In this document: positions 1 to 10,394 of the stretch, in pieces
Layout: every line of letters starts with the position of its first letter
Numbering within the stretch: the first letter of the stretch is position 1
NCBI GenBank assembly: GCA_964017195.1
Contig: OZ024896.1
Location: forward strand, 32,788,307-32,852,306
DNA: 64,000 nucleotides
Direction: 5' to 3'
DNA from: Siderastrea radians
Taxonomy: Eukaryota > Cnidaria > Anthozoa > Scleractinia > Rhizangiidae
Program-made: the position numbers and the translations under genes
The notes under the pieces: model-generated
The model's input: only the letters and a program-made list of their open reading frames with translations
What the model was told of the DNA's origin: nothing
Databases searched by the model: none

Positions 1-198
1 CTGGAAAAAAACAACCATGAGAAAATATATTTTTATCAAAACAGTTTCCGAATTGGTACCTCTTAGAAAATAAATAAATTCGGGCCACGCACACAAAATG
101 AAATTCTGGCACCACTTTTAAGTGATTGTGCCCTAGCTTAACGCTAGAGGATTACGTTATGTCGGATCGTGTTGTGCGACCATTAACTGATCGATATC

Positions 199-300
199 AT
201 GGCCAAACAAATCGTTCCGATCTGATCTCTGGTTGTTCTAGTGGCATAAAACCTATTACGTCTTAATTCTTGCTCTAAAGATGCTAACAAACGCGTCAGA
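199..300 (+). pseudogene. Relic of SDR exon 1 (block A)
   Basis: The stretch starting with ATG at 199 aligns by eye with the first ~100 bp of the SDR exon 1 found at 623, 38043, 44863 and 58700 (shared runs such as CAAATCGTTC and GGTTGTTCTAG, then GCTCTAAAGATGCT). An early in-frame stop follows the first few codons and the middle is eroded, so it cannot encode the Rossmann N-terminus. Equivalent relics sit at 10581 and 58268, each about 420 bp upstream of a better exon 1. The relic therefore predates duplication of the block. Confidence 0.7.
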
Positions 301-622
301 ACAAGCGTAATGAAAAGAAACAAGTCGGGGTCAAGTAATAAGAAGAAATAATAAGATGGTTCGTAGTCCGTAGTAGACCGCAGTTGACACATGTACATCC
401 GTGTCATTCTTATCTATTGACCTTTAATACCGTAAGTATATAATTCATATTCTCTTGCTTGATAGTGACCTTGCATTTGTCGAGCTTCTGTTCGTTGGTG
501 TAAAGTTACCACTCATACAGCAAAGTGCACATTTCGCAACTCAGTCTTAATCTCTCACCTTGAACCGCCTGTGATTCTGTGAGCTCCTGTTCGTTGGCGT
601 ATAGTTGGCACCTTTGCAAAAC

Positions 623-1711
623 ATGGCTTTCCAAATCGTGCTGATCTCCGGTTGTTCTAGCGGCATAGGACTCGCTACCGCTGAGCTTCTCGCTAAAGAT
701 GCTGAAGATGCTGAGAAACGCTTCAAGGTTTACGCCACCATGAAAAATCTGGCGAAGAAAGGACAACTGGAGGAAGAAGGAAAGGAATATCTTGGAGACA
801 TTGATTATCAAGCAGATGGATGTGTGTAGCGAGGAATCAGTCAACAAAGCTGTACAAGAACTGATCGACACTGAAGGGAAAACTGATGTGCTGTGTAAGT
901 CTTCGATTTAAGAATTTTGTTAATCAGTTTTGTCATGTATATGTAAGCCACGAGTCAATCCGGACTTTCAGTGTCGTGTTGAAACGCGTGTGAATACTGT
1001 CGAGTAGGAATTGTAGGCTCAGTTACGTAAAAGTTTAGACAAGCTTCATCTAAAACGCATCAGTCCCCACCACCGTGTTTTTTTTTCTTGATAAAGCGTG
1101 ACCTATTTCTGCAGTAGAGAAGGAGAACACAAGAGCCCTTTTTACTGAAGTGAAAGCTTTGCGCGGGGAGCCTGATTAACTCTTTAAGCCCCAATATCAA
1201 TATGTGTATTCTCTGTCTCTGTTCTACATAATAAATTTGGGTGGTACTAGTTGAGAGAATTTGCTAAGAAATCAAAAGGTTTCACCTTTCGTGATCATTT
1301 CCGTTATTCTCAAGTGCTGTGTGTTTGATAAAGTAGGGATACAGCTGACCGGAGAAATTAGGTGCTTGTCACTACTTAGGCTTAAAGAGCTAACCACTTG
1401 GATGACATTATATTGAAGGCTTCATCTTTTTTTTTTCTTTCAGTTAACAATGCTGGCCAAGGCGTAATTTGCCCATTGGAGGGCATCCCAATTAACAAGG
1501 CACAGGAATTGGTGGATGTGAACTTCTTTGGCACTCTCCGCCTGATAAAGGCTGTACTACCCAGCATGAAAGCGAGGAAGAGTGGTCACATCATTAACTG
1601 CGGTTCTGAAGTGGGTGTTAGTGGTGTACCATTCCAAGAAATCTACTCAGCATCAAAGTTTGAGGGACTCAGTGAGAGATTGGCTCCAATGCTGCGCCAG
1701 GTCAATATCAG
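623..1711 (+). pseudogene. SDR (17-beta-HSD1/RDH8-like) gene A, broken and missing exon 3
   Basis: Exon 1 is 623-894 (donor GTAAGT at 895) and exon 2 is 1444-1711 (acceptor TTTCAG, donor AG|GTTAGC). Exon 1 has the cofactor motif SGCSSGIG. Exon 2 has the NNAG motif, a Ser in the INCGS context and the YSASK catalytic pair, so the family is clear. Three defects are visible against its paralogues: a 2-bp deletion near 799-801 that shifts frame and gives an early TAG; a 9-bp in-frame duplication giving DAEDAE; and loss of two residues after YSASK. No third exon (the RCT..EPG segment) follows; microsatellites and a LINE remnant occupy the expected place. I infer a dead copy, unless the frameshift is an assembly error and exon 3 lies elsewhere. 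Confidence 0.8.
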
Positions 1712-1738
1712 GTTAGCAGGTAGCCTGTTTAAAGATAG

Positions 1739-1740
1739 AA

Positions 1741-1779
<39 letters not shown>

Positions 1780-1782
1780 ATT

Positions 1783-1842
<60 letters not shown>
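1739..1842. repeat. (ATT)n and (GAT)n microsatellite
   Basis: About 35 bp of ATT repeats run directly into about 60 bp of GAT repeats just after SDR exon 2 of copy A. The homologous position in copy E (about 59835) has only a short TTATTATT stretch, so the expansion is specific to A. Confidence 0.95.
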
Positions 1843-1844
<2 letters not shown>

Positions 1845-2019
1845 AGACTTCATTGTAAATGTATCATCTTTCATAAAATACAATTCTGAGCCAACTGGCC
1901 TAGGCAATTATACTATTATGTACAAAAGCAATAAAAAAGCAAAAAAATAGCAAATGAAATTTATACTGAGATAACAATACATGCAACAATCAATGATAAT
2001 AATTTAAAAATCAACACTG

Positions 2020-2053
2020 ATTATTATTAATTATTATTATTACTATTACTATT

Positions 2054-2084
<31 letters not shown>

Positions 2085-2104
2085 TTATTATTATTATTAT
2101 TATT
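2020..2104. repeat. (TTA)n/(TTC)n microsatellite
   Basis: Runs of TTATTA, TTCTTC and again TTATTA. The sequence that follows (TGCTGTGGTA) matches the sequence after SDR exon 2 in copy E, so the microsatellites expanded inside the duplicated block. Confidence 0.9.
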
Positions 2105-2342
2105 GCTGTGGTAGAAGATTGGAATGATTGTCCCTCATATCATAAATTAAATAGTTTCATGTTGTGAAAGCTCAAACCCGAGCTAATGTTAATTGGCTCT
2201 CGTCAAAGACTTGCTAACACCGTACGCGTTACCCATTCATTTAATGTACAGATAGAAGGGCACGAAATCAACAGAGTGTGTGACACAAAATCCCTAGAAA
2301 TCTACATTGACCGTTTATAAGTGAAGACACGGCTATCCTACT

Positions 2343-2968
2343 TTATTTTATTATTCAACAAATTGTCACTATGCCCATATATGGTAAGGAAGCCCTCAAT
2401 ATCTGTCATCCGTACATGACAGATATCCTGCGATATACGTAAATGACCATATTTGGAAGTGCACTGCAGGTTTCTTTCATTGCTTGTTTGGCGGACATTT
2501 TGAAAAGCGAGGCAGTTTTAGCGGTGTTCTCCGGAAATTTTAACTCCCTGGAAGAACCTTTCCACGATTAAATGCTCTCCAAAAGTCAACAAGTATTTGC
2601 TTCAGCTCACAAAGATATCCAGAGGTTGACTTGGAATTTTCATAGTGAGAACTCAACCAAGAAAATGGTATTGCGAACGAAGCAGCACACTTGCTCACGG
2701 AAAGTTGTAAAGTTGAAAAGACTTTAATTCACAGGAAGAGGACTTATTCTCGGTTAGGTAGCAGTATTTTTTTACTCTGTCCTCTCATTTCCAAACATGA
2801 GTTTGTAAATAAGTCTTTTTTTAAGTGAACGGTAGTAAACTTCGTATTCTTGAAGTTCTGTTTTGATTTTTATTACGTGTTGCTAGCTTTTAGCGTTTCC
2901 ATCATAGAACCATAGTTTTTCTCGTTATGAGAGTGGTAGTTGACGAGAATTTGTTGAATAATAAAACA
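2343..2968. mobile_element. Inverted-repeat insertion inside the LINE fragment
   Basis: A sequence of about 20 bp, TTTTATTATTCAACAAATT, near 2346 returns as its reverse complement near 2948-2966. The interior has no convincing ORF. It lies between two parts of the same LINE reading, which supports an insertion. Target-site duplications are not clear because the AT-rich ends blur the boundaries. Confidence 0.5.
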
Positions 2969-3077
2969 ATTATCCTGCTCAATCTTGCGGAATATCCCCT
3001 GATTTAGCCAACTCGGCCTACGGCCTCGTCGGCTAAGTATCAGGTGATATTCCGCGCGATTTCGCAGGATAATTGTT
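2965..3077. repeat. 113-bp near-perfect hairpin
   Basis: The sequence begins AACAATTATCCTGC and ends with its complement GCAGGATAATTGTT. Inner arms include GCGGAATATC / GATATTCCGC and GGCCTACGGCC around the turn. It adjoins the inverted-repeat insertion and the resumed LINE reading at 3079, and may be a foldback MITE or the end of the preceding element. Confidence 0.75.
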
Positions 3078-3279
3078 AAATATCGAGCTCTTATCGAACC
3101 ACACTTCGACTACTGCTGCCCAGTTTGGGACGGTCTTAGTAATGAATTAGCCGATATATTACAAAAACTACAAAATCGCACCATTAGGGTTATCACGAAG
3201 CCTGATTATCACTCCAGTGCTACTGCCCTTCGCACTAGACTAGGATGGAATGACCTTTCTATCAGAAAGATGAAAACGT

Positions 3280-3990
3280 CCTCTCCCCCAGTCTCCCCTC
3301 GTTTTTTTCCCGCTCTTTCGCTCGCTTTATTTTTCGCCCGCGCTCCACTATCTGAACACCTGGAACAGGCTAATGTCACCGACATCACTATCTTCAAAAA
3401 CTCATTAAGCTGTCATGATTTCTCATTTCCCATGTTTAATTTTCCTTTTTCAGTTTTCCCATTCCCCACTTTAATAAACATACATTTCGAAAGTCATTGT
3501 CCGATATCGCAAAATTGTGCGTATTTATCCAAGGGAGGCACAAGAAATGTATCTTGAATACGAAAAGCTCTGCTCCGTTATAAGCGATGTTTGCTGATGT
3601 ATGGACAAGTTATTTTGACTGCCATGATTAAAAACTCCGGGCTAAAAACTTCGAGGCCGATAACTCTTACATTTTAGAAGCAGAAAAATAATTGTGCGCC
3701 TTGAAATTAACACCTGTTTCGTGATTGGCTATCGTTAAATGTTAACTTTCATTCCTCTAGTATCATCAGTCTTGAGCAAACATGTCCACATGCATTTAAT
3801 TGCTTTGTGTTAAACCAATGGGATAGCAGATTTCTTAATTTTCATCAGCGCTGATCAAACAAGTGAATTTTTATTTTGTCATTGCCGCATCTGACATAGC
3901 GGAAGTCATCCCGTTAAATAAAGCGAGGTGTTTCGTGTACCCTGTCTACATTTTATACTTCAGTTTCCCGCTGTCAACAATCTTAAAGCG
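3280..3990. other. Non-coding, repeat-like
   Basis: It contains a pyrimidine-rich stretch ending in a CTGGAACAGGCT motif, also seen near 15570 in a similar setting, which suggests a dispersed repeat. Otherwise I see no gene. Confidence 0.4.
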
Positions 3991-3993
3991 AAT

Positions 3994-4932
3994 ATGGCCC
4001 TGAATGTTTTCCCAAATGACGCTGCAGACGAGCTCAGGGAGTACGCCGAGAAAGCAAGCTGGTACTGTGCTGAAGTACGTTTTGGCAAGACGCCGCCAAG
4101 ATTGAAGCTGAGAAACATTTTGATTCTTTCAACGAGAAATTAGATGGGATTCTGACGGAAAAATCATGCAACGATCTTAAATGGATGCCGTCGAACTGCG
4201 CTTGGAACACAGCCAACACTAGAAAGGGTTATGACGGTGATGCTTCACAAGACAAGGAGCGCGTGAAAGAACATTATCAAAACGTGGTCAAAGGAGGAGA
4301 AGTGTCCGAAAGGCTAGCGACAAACGTGAGAGAAATGGGCTAGGGTGCTGCCTGATATGCTGCAAACACCGTTGTTGGCTACAAAGATGATGCTGTGCGC
4401 GATAAGGCAAATCTCGAAGTATAATTTTTCCAAAATACACGGAGAAGTCAATCTGGTTGCCATGAACTTCATCATGGATCAGGCCAAAATCCTATCACAG
4501 GCACCAAAAGTAGTCGCTAAAGAAACTCTGATCAACAAAGAAGATATACAGCAGACGATGGCGTTCAAGTTCTCGGTGACTGAGGGCAAGACAAGTTCTA
4601 CGAAACATAAGATCGGCTTCAGTTGTAGTATCAAGACGAGCTTTAGCGCGGGCTTCTTCGGTTTTGCCGAGAGTAAGTGCGAGCTTTCTTTTGCTTTCTC
4701 GCGTGACCACACCTTCGCCGAGTCCACCACTACCGGTGTTACCAAGTTGTACGAATTCCCACTGACAGTTCCTGCGCATTCCACTTATGTGGCCAAAGGA
4801 ATGGTGCATGAAACTAAAATGGATGTCCCTTACGAGCCGTTGTTCGACTTTGGTGGCCAACAAAGATCGATAAAAGGGATTTGGAAAGGAGTGGCGGTCA
4901 GCGAGGCTTCTTATGAAGTCGATAAAAAATAA
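3994..4932 (+). pseudogene. Aerolysin-like pore-forming-fold protein, disrupted
   Basis: A first open segment starts at ATG 3994 (MALNVFPNDAADEL). The reading then moves to another frame near 4095 and meets a TAG near 4340. A second open segment runs to TAA 4932. The second part (about 4490-4930) shows the aerolysin/ETX-MTX2 pattern: alternating polar/hydrophobic strands with a Gly/Phe-rich turn (FSAGFFGFAES), as in a membrane-inserting hairpin, then LYEFPLTVPAHSTYV and MDVPYEP strand motifs. Such proteins are pore formers or innate-defence lectin-like proteins in cnidarians and fish. At least one frameshift and one stop break the frame, so I call it a pseudogene. The start, any introns and the exact subfamily are uncertain. 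Repeat-derived sequence lies on both sides. Confidence 0.6.
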
Positions 4933-4934
4933 AA

Positions 4935-6200
4935 CCTGTAAGATCTTGCAGCAACAATGTCCGCCATCTAATTTGCAATTCAACAAAATATAATGGTGTG
5001 TGAAGTTGATAAAACAAGCCTTAAGATTTCGTAATATTTAAAAACAAAACTTAAGCCAGTGTGATATCTCAGGGCATAAATAGCAATGAGGCTTAGCGTT
5101 TCGTAGTAAGTTGACAACTCAACGAATTTAAGTGGAATGAAAGTCAACTGAAGCTGACAAGGCCTCGATATATTAGAACTTGCATAACATTTTCAGTTTA
5201 AGCGTGATATCTCTCAGTTATGTAGTACAAAACATGTTTAAGTCTTGGGTCCATGTCTACGCGGAAGTAGTTATTTTGTTTCTGTCTAAACCAGTATGAC
5301 AAATTAAAGCTCCCAGTAATTTGCCTCTCATGTTTCATGTGATCTCGGCATGCAATCACCAGTTAGTAAAATCCCCTTGTCTTCTGACCCTGTGTCAGTC
5401 TTGAGCTACTCTTTAAGCTAGGTTGTTCTTTTCTTTCCCTTCCTCCCTCATTCTATATTGGTAGCTTTGTCATTCCTCATCTTCTCGATGGTGAAGTTGT
5501 AACTACCATTCATGAGTAAGCAAGGAGCACTTGTTTAATATCCTGTTATCTATTTGCAGCTGTTCTCATTTATTACTGTTGTTAGTTAACTGTTTTTAAG
5601 GAGGTGGGAAACTTATGGATGAAAAGATTTTTGTGACGGGAAGAAAATTAAAATTTTAGAATTTTGGTTTGAATGAAAAGAGCACGAGATTTTTTTTTTC
5701 GGAACTCCATAAACAGTGGAATTTTCTGTTCCATTCGCCAACCGAGACGTTTCGAAATTTTAATCTTTGTGTTCGGACCTCAGTTGCTTATCACAGATAC
5801 CAGATCATCCCTATAATTTGCAGTGAACCATCGGGCGTGACTCACTCACTGTCCACGAGTGATTCAAATGCACAGGCTCACTGATAGACGCTAATGTGTC
5901 CAATCCTATTCTCCTCGTAGCTCCTTCCTTGCATCATCACTCGCTTTCATCAACTCAGTAATACGATCGTTTCTGGTAGTGGCAAGTATACACGGCAATA
6001 AAAACACATAACCACTGCCAGTGACTTCTCACTCTACTCCGTACGTAGCTTTTTCGGTAGAGTAATTTCAGCGTCCGAAAGGCCCTAGTTACCTCTACTA
6101 CAAAAACATCGATAGCATTTTATTTAAGCTACCAGATTTAATGTTTTTATCCCTTAGAAATCAGAAAAAGGATTTTTTCCATGATAATCACAACCGAAAA
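4935..6200. other. Intergenic, no gene seen
   Basis: AT-rich sequence. About 100 bp starting near 5200 (AAGCGTGATATCTCTCAGTT) recurs at about 7065-7165. No ORF shows a recognisable domain. Confidence 0.5.
5200..5300 (+). repeat. ~100-bp direct repeat (partner at 7065-7165)
   Basis: The run from GCGTGATATCTCTCAGTTAT to GTCTAAACC is almost identical at 7065-7165. The ~1.8 kb between the copies holds LINE and Penelope-like fragments. Confidence 0.8.
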
Positions 6201-6202
6201 AA

Positions 6203-6436
6203 TTGAGTTCTCGCCAACACCAAAAGAAAATTATTATTGATATCGAAGTCGGGGAAAATAAAATTAGCTCTGCATTAGAAAGGGCAGAGGCCTTTAATTG
6301 CCATTTCGCAAACATTGAGCATGATTTGGCAAAAGATATACTCTTCTATCAACCTCAAGATTATTTTTCAGAACACACGCTGCATCAATTCCTACTTTCC
6401 TTACAAGGATCGCTTGAACCGCTCTTAAATGTCTAG
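6203..6436 (+). mobile_element. LINE-like linker fragment
   Basis: The reading includes AEAFNCHFANIEHDLAKDI, which resembles the 'FN.yF..ig..la' segment between endonuclease and reverse transcriptase in CR1/Jockey-type LINEs. It ends abruptly where a Penelope-like fragment starts. This is a short remnant only. Confidence 0.4.
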
Positions 6437-6731
6437 AATTATCTACAAAGCTGGTTGCTGGGATTGCCATGAATTCTATATAGGCAAGACAAAACGTAGA
6501 CTTCATGACAGAAAAACTGAATATTTCAAGGCCCTCTCCAAATGTGACCACTCATCAGCTATAGCTGATCATATGAAAACCACTGGTCACAACATTAAAT
6601 GGGATCATTTTGACATTTTAGCGTCCGGCAAAACGGACTTTCATTGTAAAATAAAGGAGACCTTGCTGATTCAAGAATTACAACCATCTTTGAATGTTAA
6701 CGTTAGCAGTGAGAAGCTGTTGCTTTTTTAG
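6429..6731 (+). mobile_element. Penelope-like element GIY-YIG endonuclease remnant
   Basis: The 100-aa reading has the GIY-YIG layout used by Penelope-like retroelements: IIYKAGCWDCHEFYIGKT (the YIG half with the CxxC pair of the element-type linker), KRRLHDRKTE, an AIADHMKTTGHNI histidine segment, and IKETLLIQELQPSLN with the conserved glutamate. It closes with a stop after SSEKLLLF. No reverse transcriptase is found upstream, so this is the 3' end of a 5'-truncated copy, typical of target-primed insertion. Confidence 0.75.
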
Positions 6732-7064
6732 CTACAGCTTCTCAAGACAGACAGTCCGAATTAATTACTGTTAAGAGCGTTCATCTTAATCTCGGTTCCA
6801 GACCCTTATTGTAAACTATATAAACAGTTTTCAAACACTGTAACGGTTACTTTTGAAAATGCATGTTGACCAGCATACGAAACTCAAGTTTGTCAAAATG
6901 CGTTTATTCACAATGTTTATCACCGCTGTTTGTTTTTGTGCTTTTTTTGGATATGCTGACGTCATGAATATCGGGAAAAACCTACGAGTTTATGTGAGCG
7001 CGTGCAGATTACTTCAGCTCACAACATCAGCACGCGCGCGGTCATAAAACTATAGGGAGTCACC

Positions 7065-7165
7065 TTAAGCGTGATATCTCTCAGTTATGTAGTACAAAAC
7101 ATGTTTAAGTGTTGGGTCAATGTCTACTCGGAAGTAGTTATTTTGTTTCTGTCTAAACCTGTGTG
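7065..7165 (+). repeat. ~100-bp direct repeat (partner at 5200-5300)
   Basis: Second copy of the repeat described at 5200. It ends immediately before the duplicated homeobox block begins at about 7176. Confidence 0.8.
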
Positions 7166-7300
7166 ACCTGTATGACTGCGGTATTCGCAGTCCCATGTAT
7201 TAGCGCGGATTAATTTGCCTGGTCAGCCTAATGAAATCATTATACTGTATTTTTTCTTCAGGCATAAGATAATAGTTCTTTTTTATTATTATTATTAAAG

Positions 7301-7487
7301 AACAACTGGCTCAGCCTGCAGACACCACAAGTTCAGCAGCTGTTAACAAGCCCAAGGTCTCCCGTACTCAGTTTTCATCTTCCAGAAAGTTGCCCTTGAA
7401 AACTGGTTCCATGCCTCTTTGTATTTAACCGGCGAGAAGAGAGATGCTCTAGCCTTCGAGCTTGGACTGTCTCCTGTAACTGTGCAG
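7301..7487 (+). pseudogene. Homeobox exon relic (frameshifted duplicate)
   Basis: This is a near copy of the homeobox exon at 55463-55650, with the same acceptor (ATTAAAG) and donor (GTGCAG|GTAGG). A single base is missing in TTTTCATCTTCC compared with TTTTCAATCTTCC in the other copy, which shifts the frame before the helix-1 residues and leads to a TAA. Similarity extends beyond the exon on both sides (about 7176-7690), so this is a genomic duplication, not a retrocopy. Confidence 0.75.
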
Positions 7488-7762
7488 GTAGGATATCACT
7501 GTAATGAAGTATTCACGATTATCATCATGATCATATTGTAAATATGCGAAGCTGATTGGCTCAATTCTAGTTAAGGATACAATGTAAGTTGCAACTGATC
7601 GAGCGCATGCGCACGATATCCTTAAAGAACAATTGTTTTTTGATTGCACTGAATTATGTTCTTGCCGGCGTTTTTTCAATTTAAAGTCTTATTGTTACAA
7701 TAAAAGCCGTTGGATGTTAACATCGCGTCCTTCTGATTGGTTCCCTACTTCTAAGATAGGCA

Positions 7763-7951
7763 CTGACTCGTCCCCAGTCGTCTTCATGTTGCGCGACGCG
7801 CGCGACACGGGAGCACGAGGTGTGATAGCAAGGGGTGATGGGAAAGGGAAAGGGGAGATGACTTCCTCTTTCCCTTTCTCAATACCCATCACACCTCGCG
7901 TTCCCGTGCCGCGCGCGTCGCGCAACATGAAGACGACTGGCGACGAGTCAG
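7763..7951. mobile_element. GC-rich foldback MITE
   Basis: The left arm TGACTCGTC..CCAGTCGTCTTC and following ATGTTGCGCGACGCGCGCG return as reverse complement at the right end (CGCGCGTCGCGCAACATGAAG ... GACGAGTCA). The arms cover roughly 70 bp each around a purine/pyrimidine-rich centre. Open frames on both strands here are by-products of the symmetry. GC content is far above the surroundings. Confidence 0.8.
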
Positions 7952-8750
7952 AGATAGGCAGCACAGCAAGTTGTCTATGAAGTAGATGGTTAAGTTAAAA
8001 ACTATCTCTCTTGTTATGTTTTACCATTGTTCGGTAAATTGATTCTCTTGTGGTGACACGATTTCTTGAAATAATGGTTAAGAACGTCGTGAAAGTCTAA
8101 AAACACAGAATCTCCAAGTTTTACGTATCACTAAGTTAGTTCTGAAAAGAAGAAGAAAATAGAAAAGAATGGGAGTTGGAGATCAGAGACGCACAAAAAA
8201 CGGGCGAGTTTAGAAGTGTTCAGTTGTATCCGTGTTCTGTGTAATTACTTTGTTTTTTTGTTTGTTTGTTTGTGCGACTTGTCTTCCCCAACCTGTTGAC
8301 TTTTGGTTAGACCTGCTTCAAAAACAGGCGATTCAAATGGCGCAAGCAAATTAGGAAGGTTGATGGAGTGCAGCCCAAGCCCGTGATACCAGCGCCACCG
8401 GAAGTAACACTTCTCTACTCCAGGCCCCCTACACTATCCTTCTGGCACTGGTGAAAAGGCCAGGCTCATTCTTAAGCTAATTAGTTTGCAAGTTTTTAGA
8501 TAGTCAGTGTTTAGCTTTCATTAACGACCTTCAGATCGGACTACGAGTTCGATCGAGATTGAGTACGACGGTCCGACTTTCGAATTTCAAAACCTTTACG
8601 TTCTTAGAGCTCCCCTTCCTCCCTGATGCTGACCAGTAGAGAAGGATGCTATGAGAGGGATATTGATGTGTAAGAACACAATCTAAAGCTCGCAATCAGG
8701 AATTCAAAAGTCTTCAATCTTGTACTATTAGTCCGAACTGAAAGTCTCTA
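7952..8750. other. Intergenic, no gene seen
   Basis: No domain-bearing ORF, RNA gene or long repeat noticed. Confidence 0.4.
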
Positions 8751-8751
8751 T

Positions 8752-9595
8752 TAACCCTTTCACTCCTAATAAGTTCTGGTAAAGGAAAGAAAAACAAGGC
8801 ACTTCTTAGTTGCCTTTGTCTAAATGATCGGACTTTATTCATCCACAGACTCACGGAAGTTAGAATTATCTTGTACAGCATAACAAACAGCACCACAGTA
8901 GAAAACTACGGCTCAGTAGCTTTCATGTGCATTGTCGGCACACTTTAAGATTTCATCCACATATAGAGAAGTTCGAGCCACCTTGTACACTGATAACAAA
9001 CAGCACTACGGTAAGGCAACACCACTCAGTAGCTTTCATTTGAATGGCGACACTTTGTTGAAGATTTCATCGCAGACCAGGAAGTCAGAACTACATTGCA
9101 CAGCATAATAAACAGCACCAACGGAAAAAAAACTGCTCGGTAGCTTTCATTTGAATGGTAAAACTCTAAGATCTCATCCATACAGATCCAAAAGTAAAAA
9201 CCACCTTGAACAGTATAATAACAAAGCACTACAGGATAGTACTACTCATTAGCTATCATTTGAATGAACACACTTTAGGATTTCATTCACAAACTCATAA
9301 GCTAGAACTGCTTTGTGCAGAGTAATAAGTAACACCATAGGAAAGTATTGCTACTACCTGCTTCTTTCACTCTAGTGGTTACCATTTAAATCAGGGGGTC
9401 AAATTTACGGAATTAGAAGCACTTTGAATGCCGATATAAAGTACCGCCTGCCTAGAACCCGACCTTCGTATAAACACTTCAAGACTTCACACTTAAAGAC
9501 TTCATTCAGAGTTAGAACTGAACACTTACCATGAACCAATTGCAATTTACACTTCCCATGCACTGAGGCTTGACTCTGGGAGCGAAAGGGTTAAT
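8752..9595. mobile_element. Inverted-terminus element filled with ~110-bp tandem repeats
   Basis: The left end TTAACCCTTTCACTCC faces the right end GGAGCGAAAGGGTTAA (one mismatch). The interior is several degenerate units of about 105-120 bp, each with ACAGCATAATAAACAGCACC-like and CAGTAGCTTTCATTTGAATG-like segments. The same unit recurs at about 15740-15900 and 39886-40450. No ORF is conserved among units. Confidence 0.7.
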
Positions 9596-9852
9596 GAAAC
9601 TATAGAGAGGCACATCATCGTGTTCAAGATACCGGAGGTCCACTGTAAAAAGTCGCATGCACAAGTCTAATTTCCTTACATCATAAGCTTCAGAATGCTG
9701 AGTAACTAATAAAAGCTTTTTTTATAGTGCTTATATCGTGTCAAGTTTAATTTAACTGATAAATTTGGTTTCGAGAAAGCATTACTTTGTTCCCGAAAGA
9801 TACCCAAAAAGAAAATTTTCCCACCAACCCTCCTCCTCACTCTCCGTCTCCC

Positions 9853-10140
9853 AACGCTAGCATCTCTGTAAGATCCCACCCTCACACATATTGCGAAATT
9901 GAACCAATAAATAAAGGAGAGGTTTACCCCTCCCCCACGGGGGAGAGGGCCTCCCATACAAAAGTGACAAAGGTGATTGAAGTACATCTTAGGGTTAACG
10001 CTAGCATCTCTGTAAGATTCAACTCCCAGGTAAACTTATTGCAAAGCTAAACCATTAAATAATAGGCGAGGTTTACCCCACTGGGGGAGAGGGACTCCCA
10101 TAGAAAAGTGGCAAAGGTGATTGAAGTACATCTTAGGGGT
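9853..10140. repeat. Two tandem copies of a ~144-bp unit
   Basis: Both units begin AACGCTAGCATCTCTGTAAG and end GATTGAAGTACATCTTAGGG, with a small internal CCCC/GGGG hairpin. The open frame spanning them is not supported as a gene. Confidence 0.85.
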
Positions 10141-10394
10141 CAAAATACTAATTATAGTACAACGCTAAATTTTGGGGTGCTCACATTTGTCGAAATCGAT
10201 CAAGTGACGCGATAGTGTCTCTCCTCAGCGGGCGTTGAATGGTCAAACTTCAATATTCGTAGTGAACATCAAATTACCTCGGGCAACCTAACACACGATA
10301 GTACCTTTGACAGAACAACTCTATTGTTTAAATTGACCACCGTTAGAGTTATCTCGGTACCCGACACACCGGCTCACTTTTGGGTGTCGGGCGG

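Larger units (their letters stand above)
1..1720 (+). repeat. Segmental duplication block A (SDR upstream region, exons 1-2)
   Basis: This block is duplicated at about 10395-11275 and 58100-59880. Shared landmarks in order are the GGTACCTCTTAGAA leader, the dead exon-1 relic, the live exon 1 and, for A and E, the whole first intron and exon 2. The copies differ by scattered substitutions and small indels, so the duplications are old enough to have diverged but are clearly homologous. Block B loses the similarity soon after its exon 1. Confidence 0.75.
2172..3270 (+). mobile_element. CR1-like non-LTR retrotransposon fragment, interrupted
   Basis: Translation of about 2175-2320 gives the late reverse-transcriptase region (ELMLIGSRQRL, then TKSLEIYID), and 3080-3262 gives its C-terminal continuation (YRALIEPHFDYCCPVW, then LQKLQNRTIRVIT). 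Both match the conserved end of CR1/L2-type reverse transcriptases. The two parts are split by about 740 bp of unrelated sequence at 2343-3077. No endonuclease or upstream RT motifs are present, so this is a 5'-truncated, dead copy. Confidence 0.7.

Noticed and set aside
4479..4986. Minus-strand frames of 101 and 163 aa
   Set aside because: Shadows of the aerolysin-like reading on the plus strand.
7695..7980. Two ~90-115-aa frames on opposite strands with shared motifs
   Set aside because: Both follow from the foldback symmetry of the GC-rich MITE.
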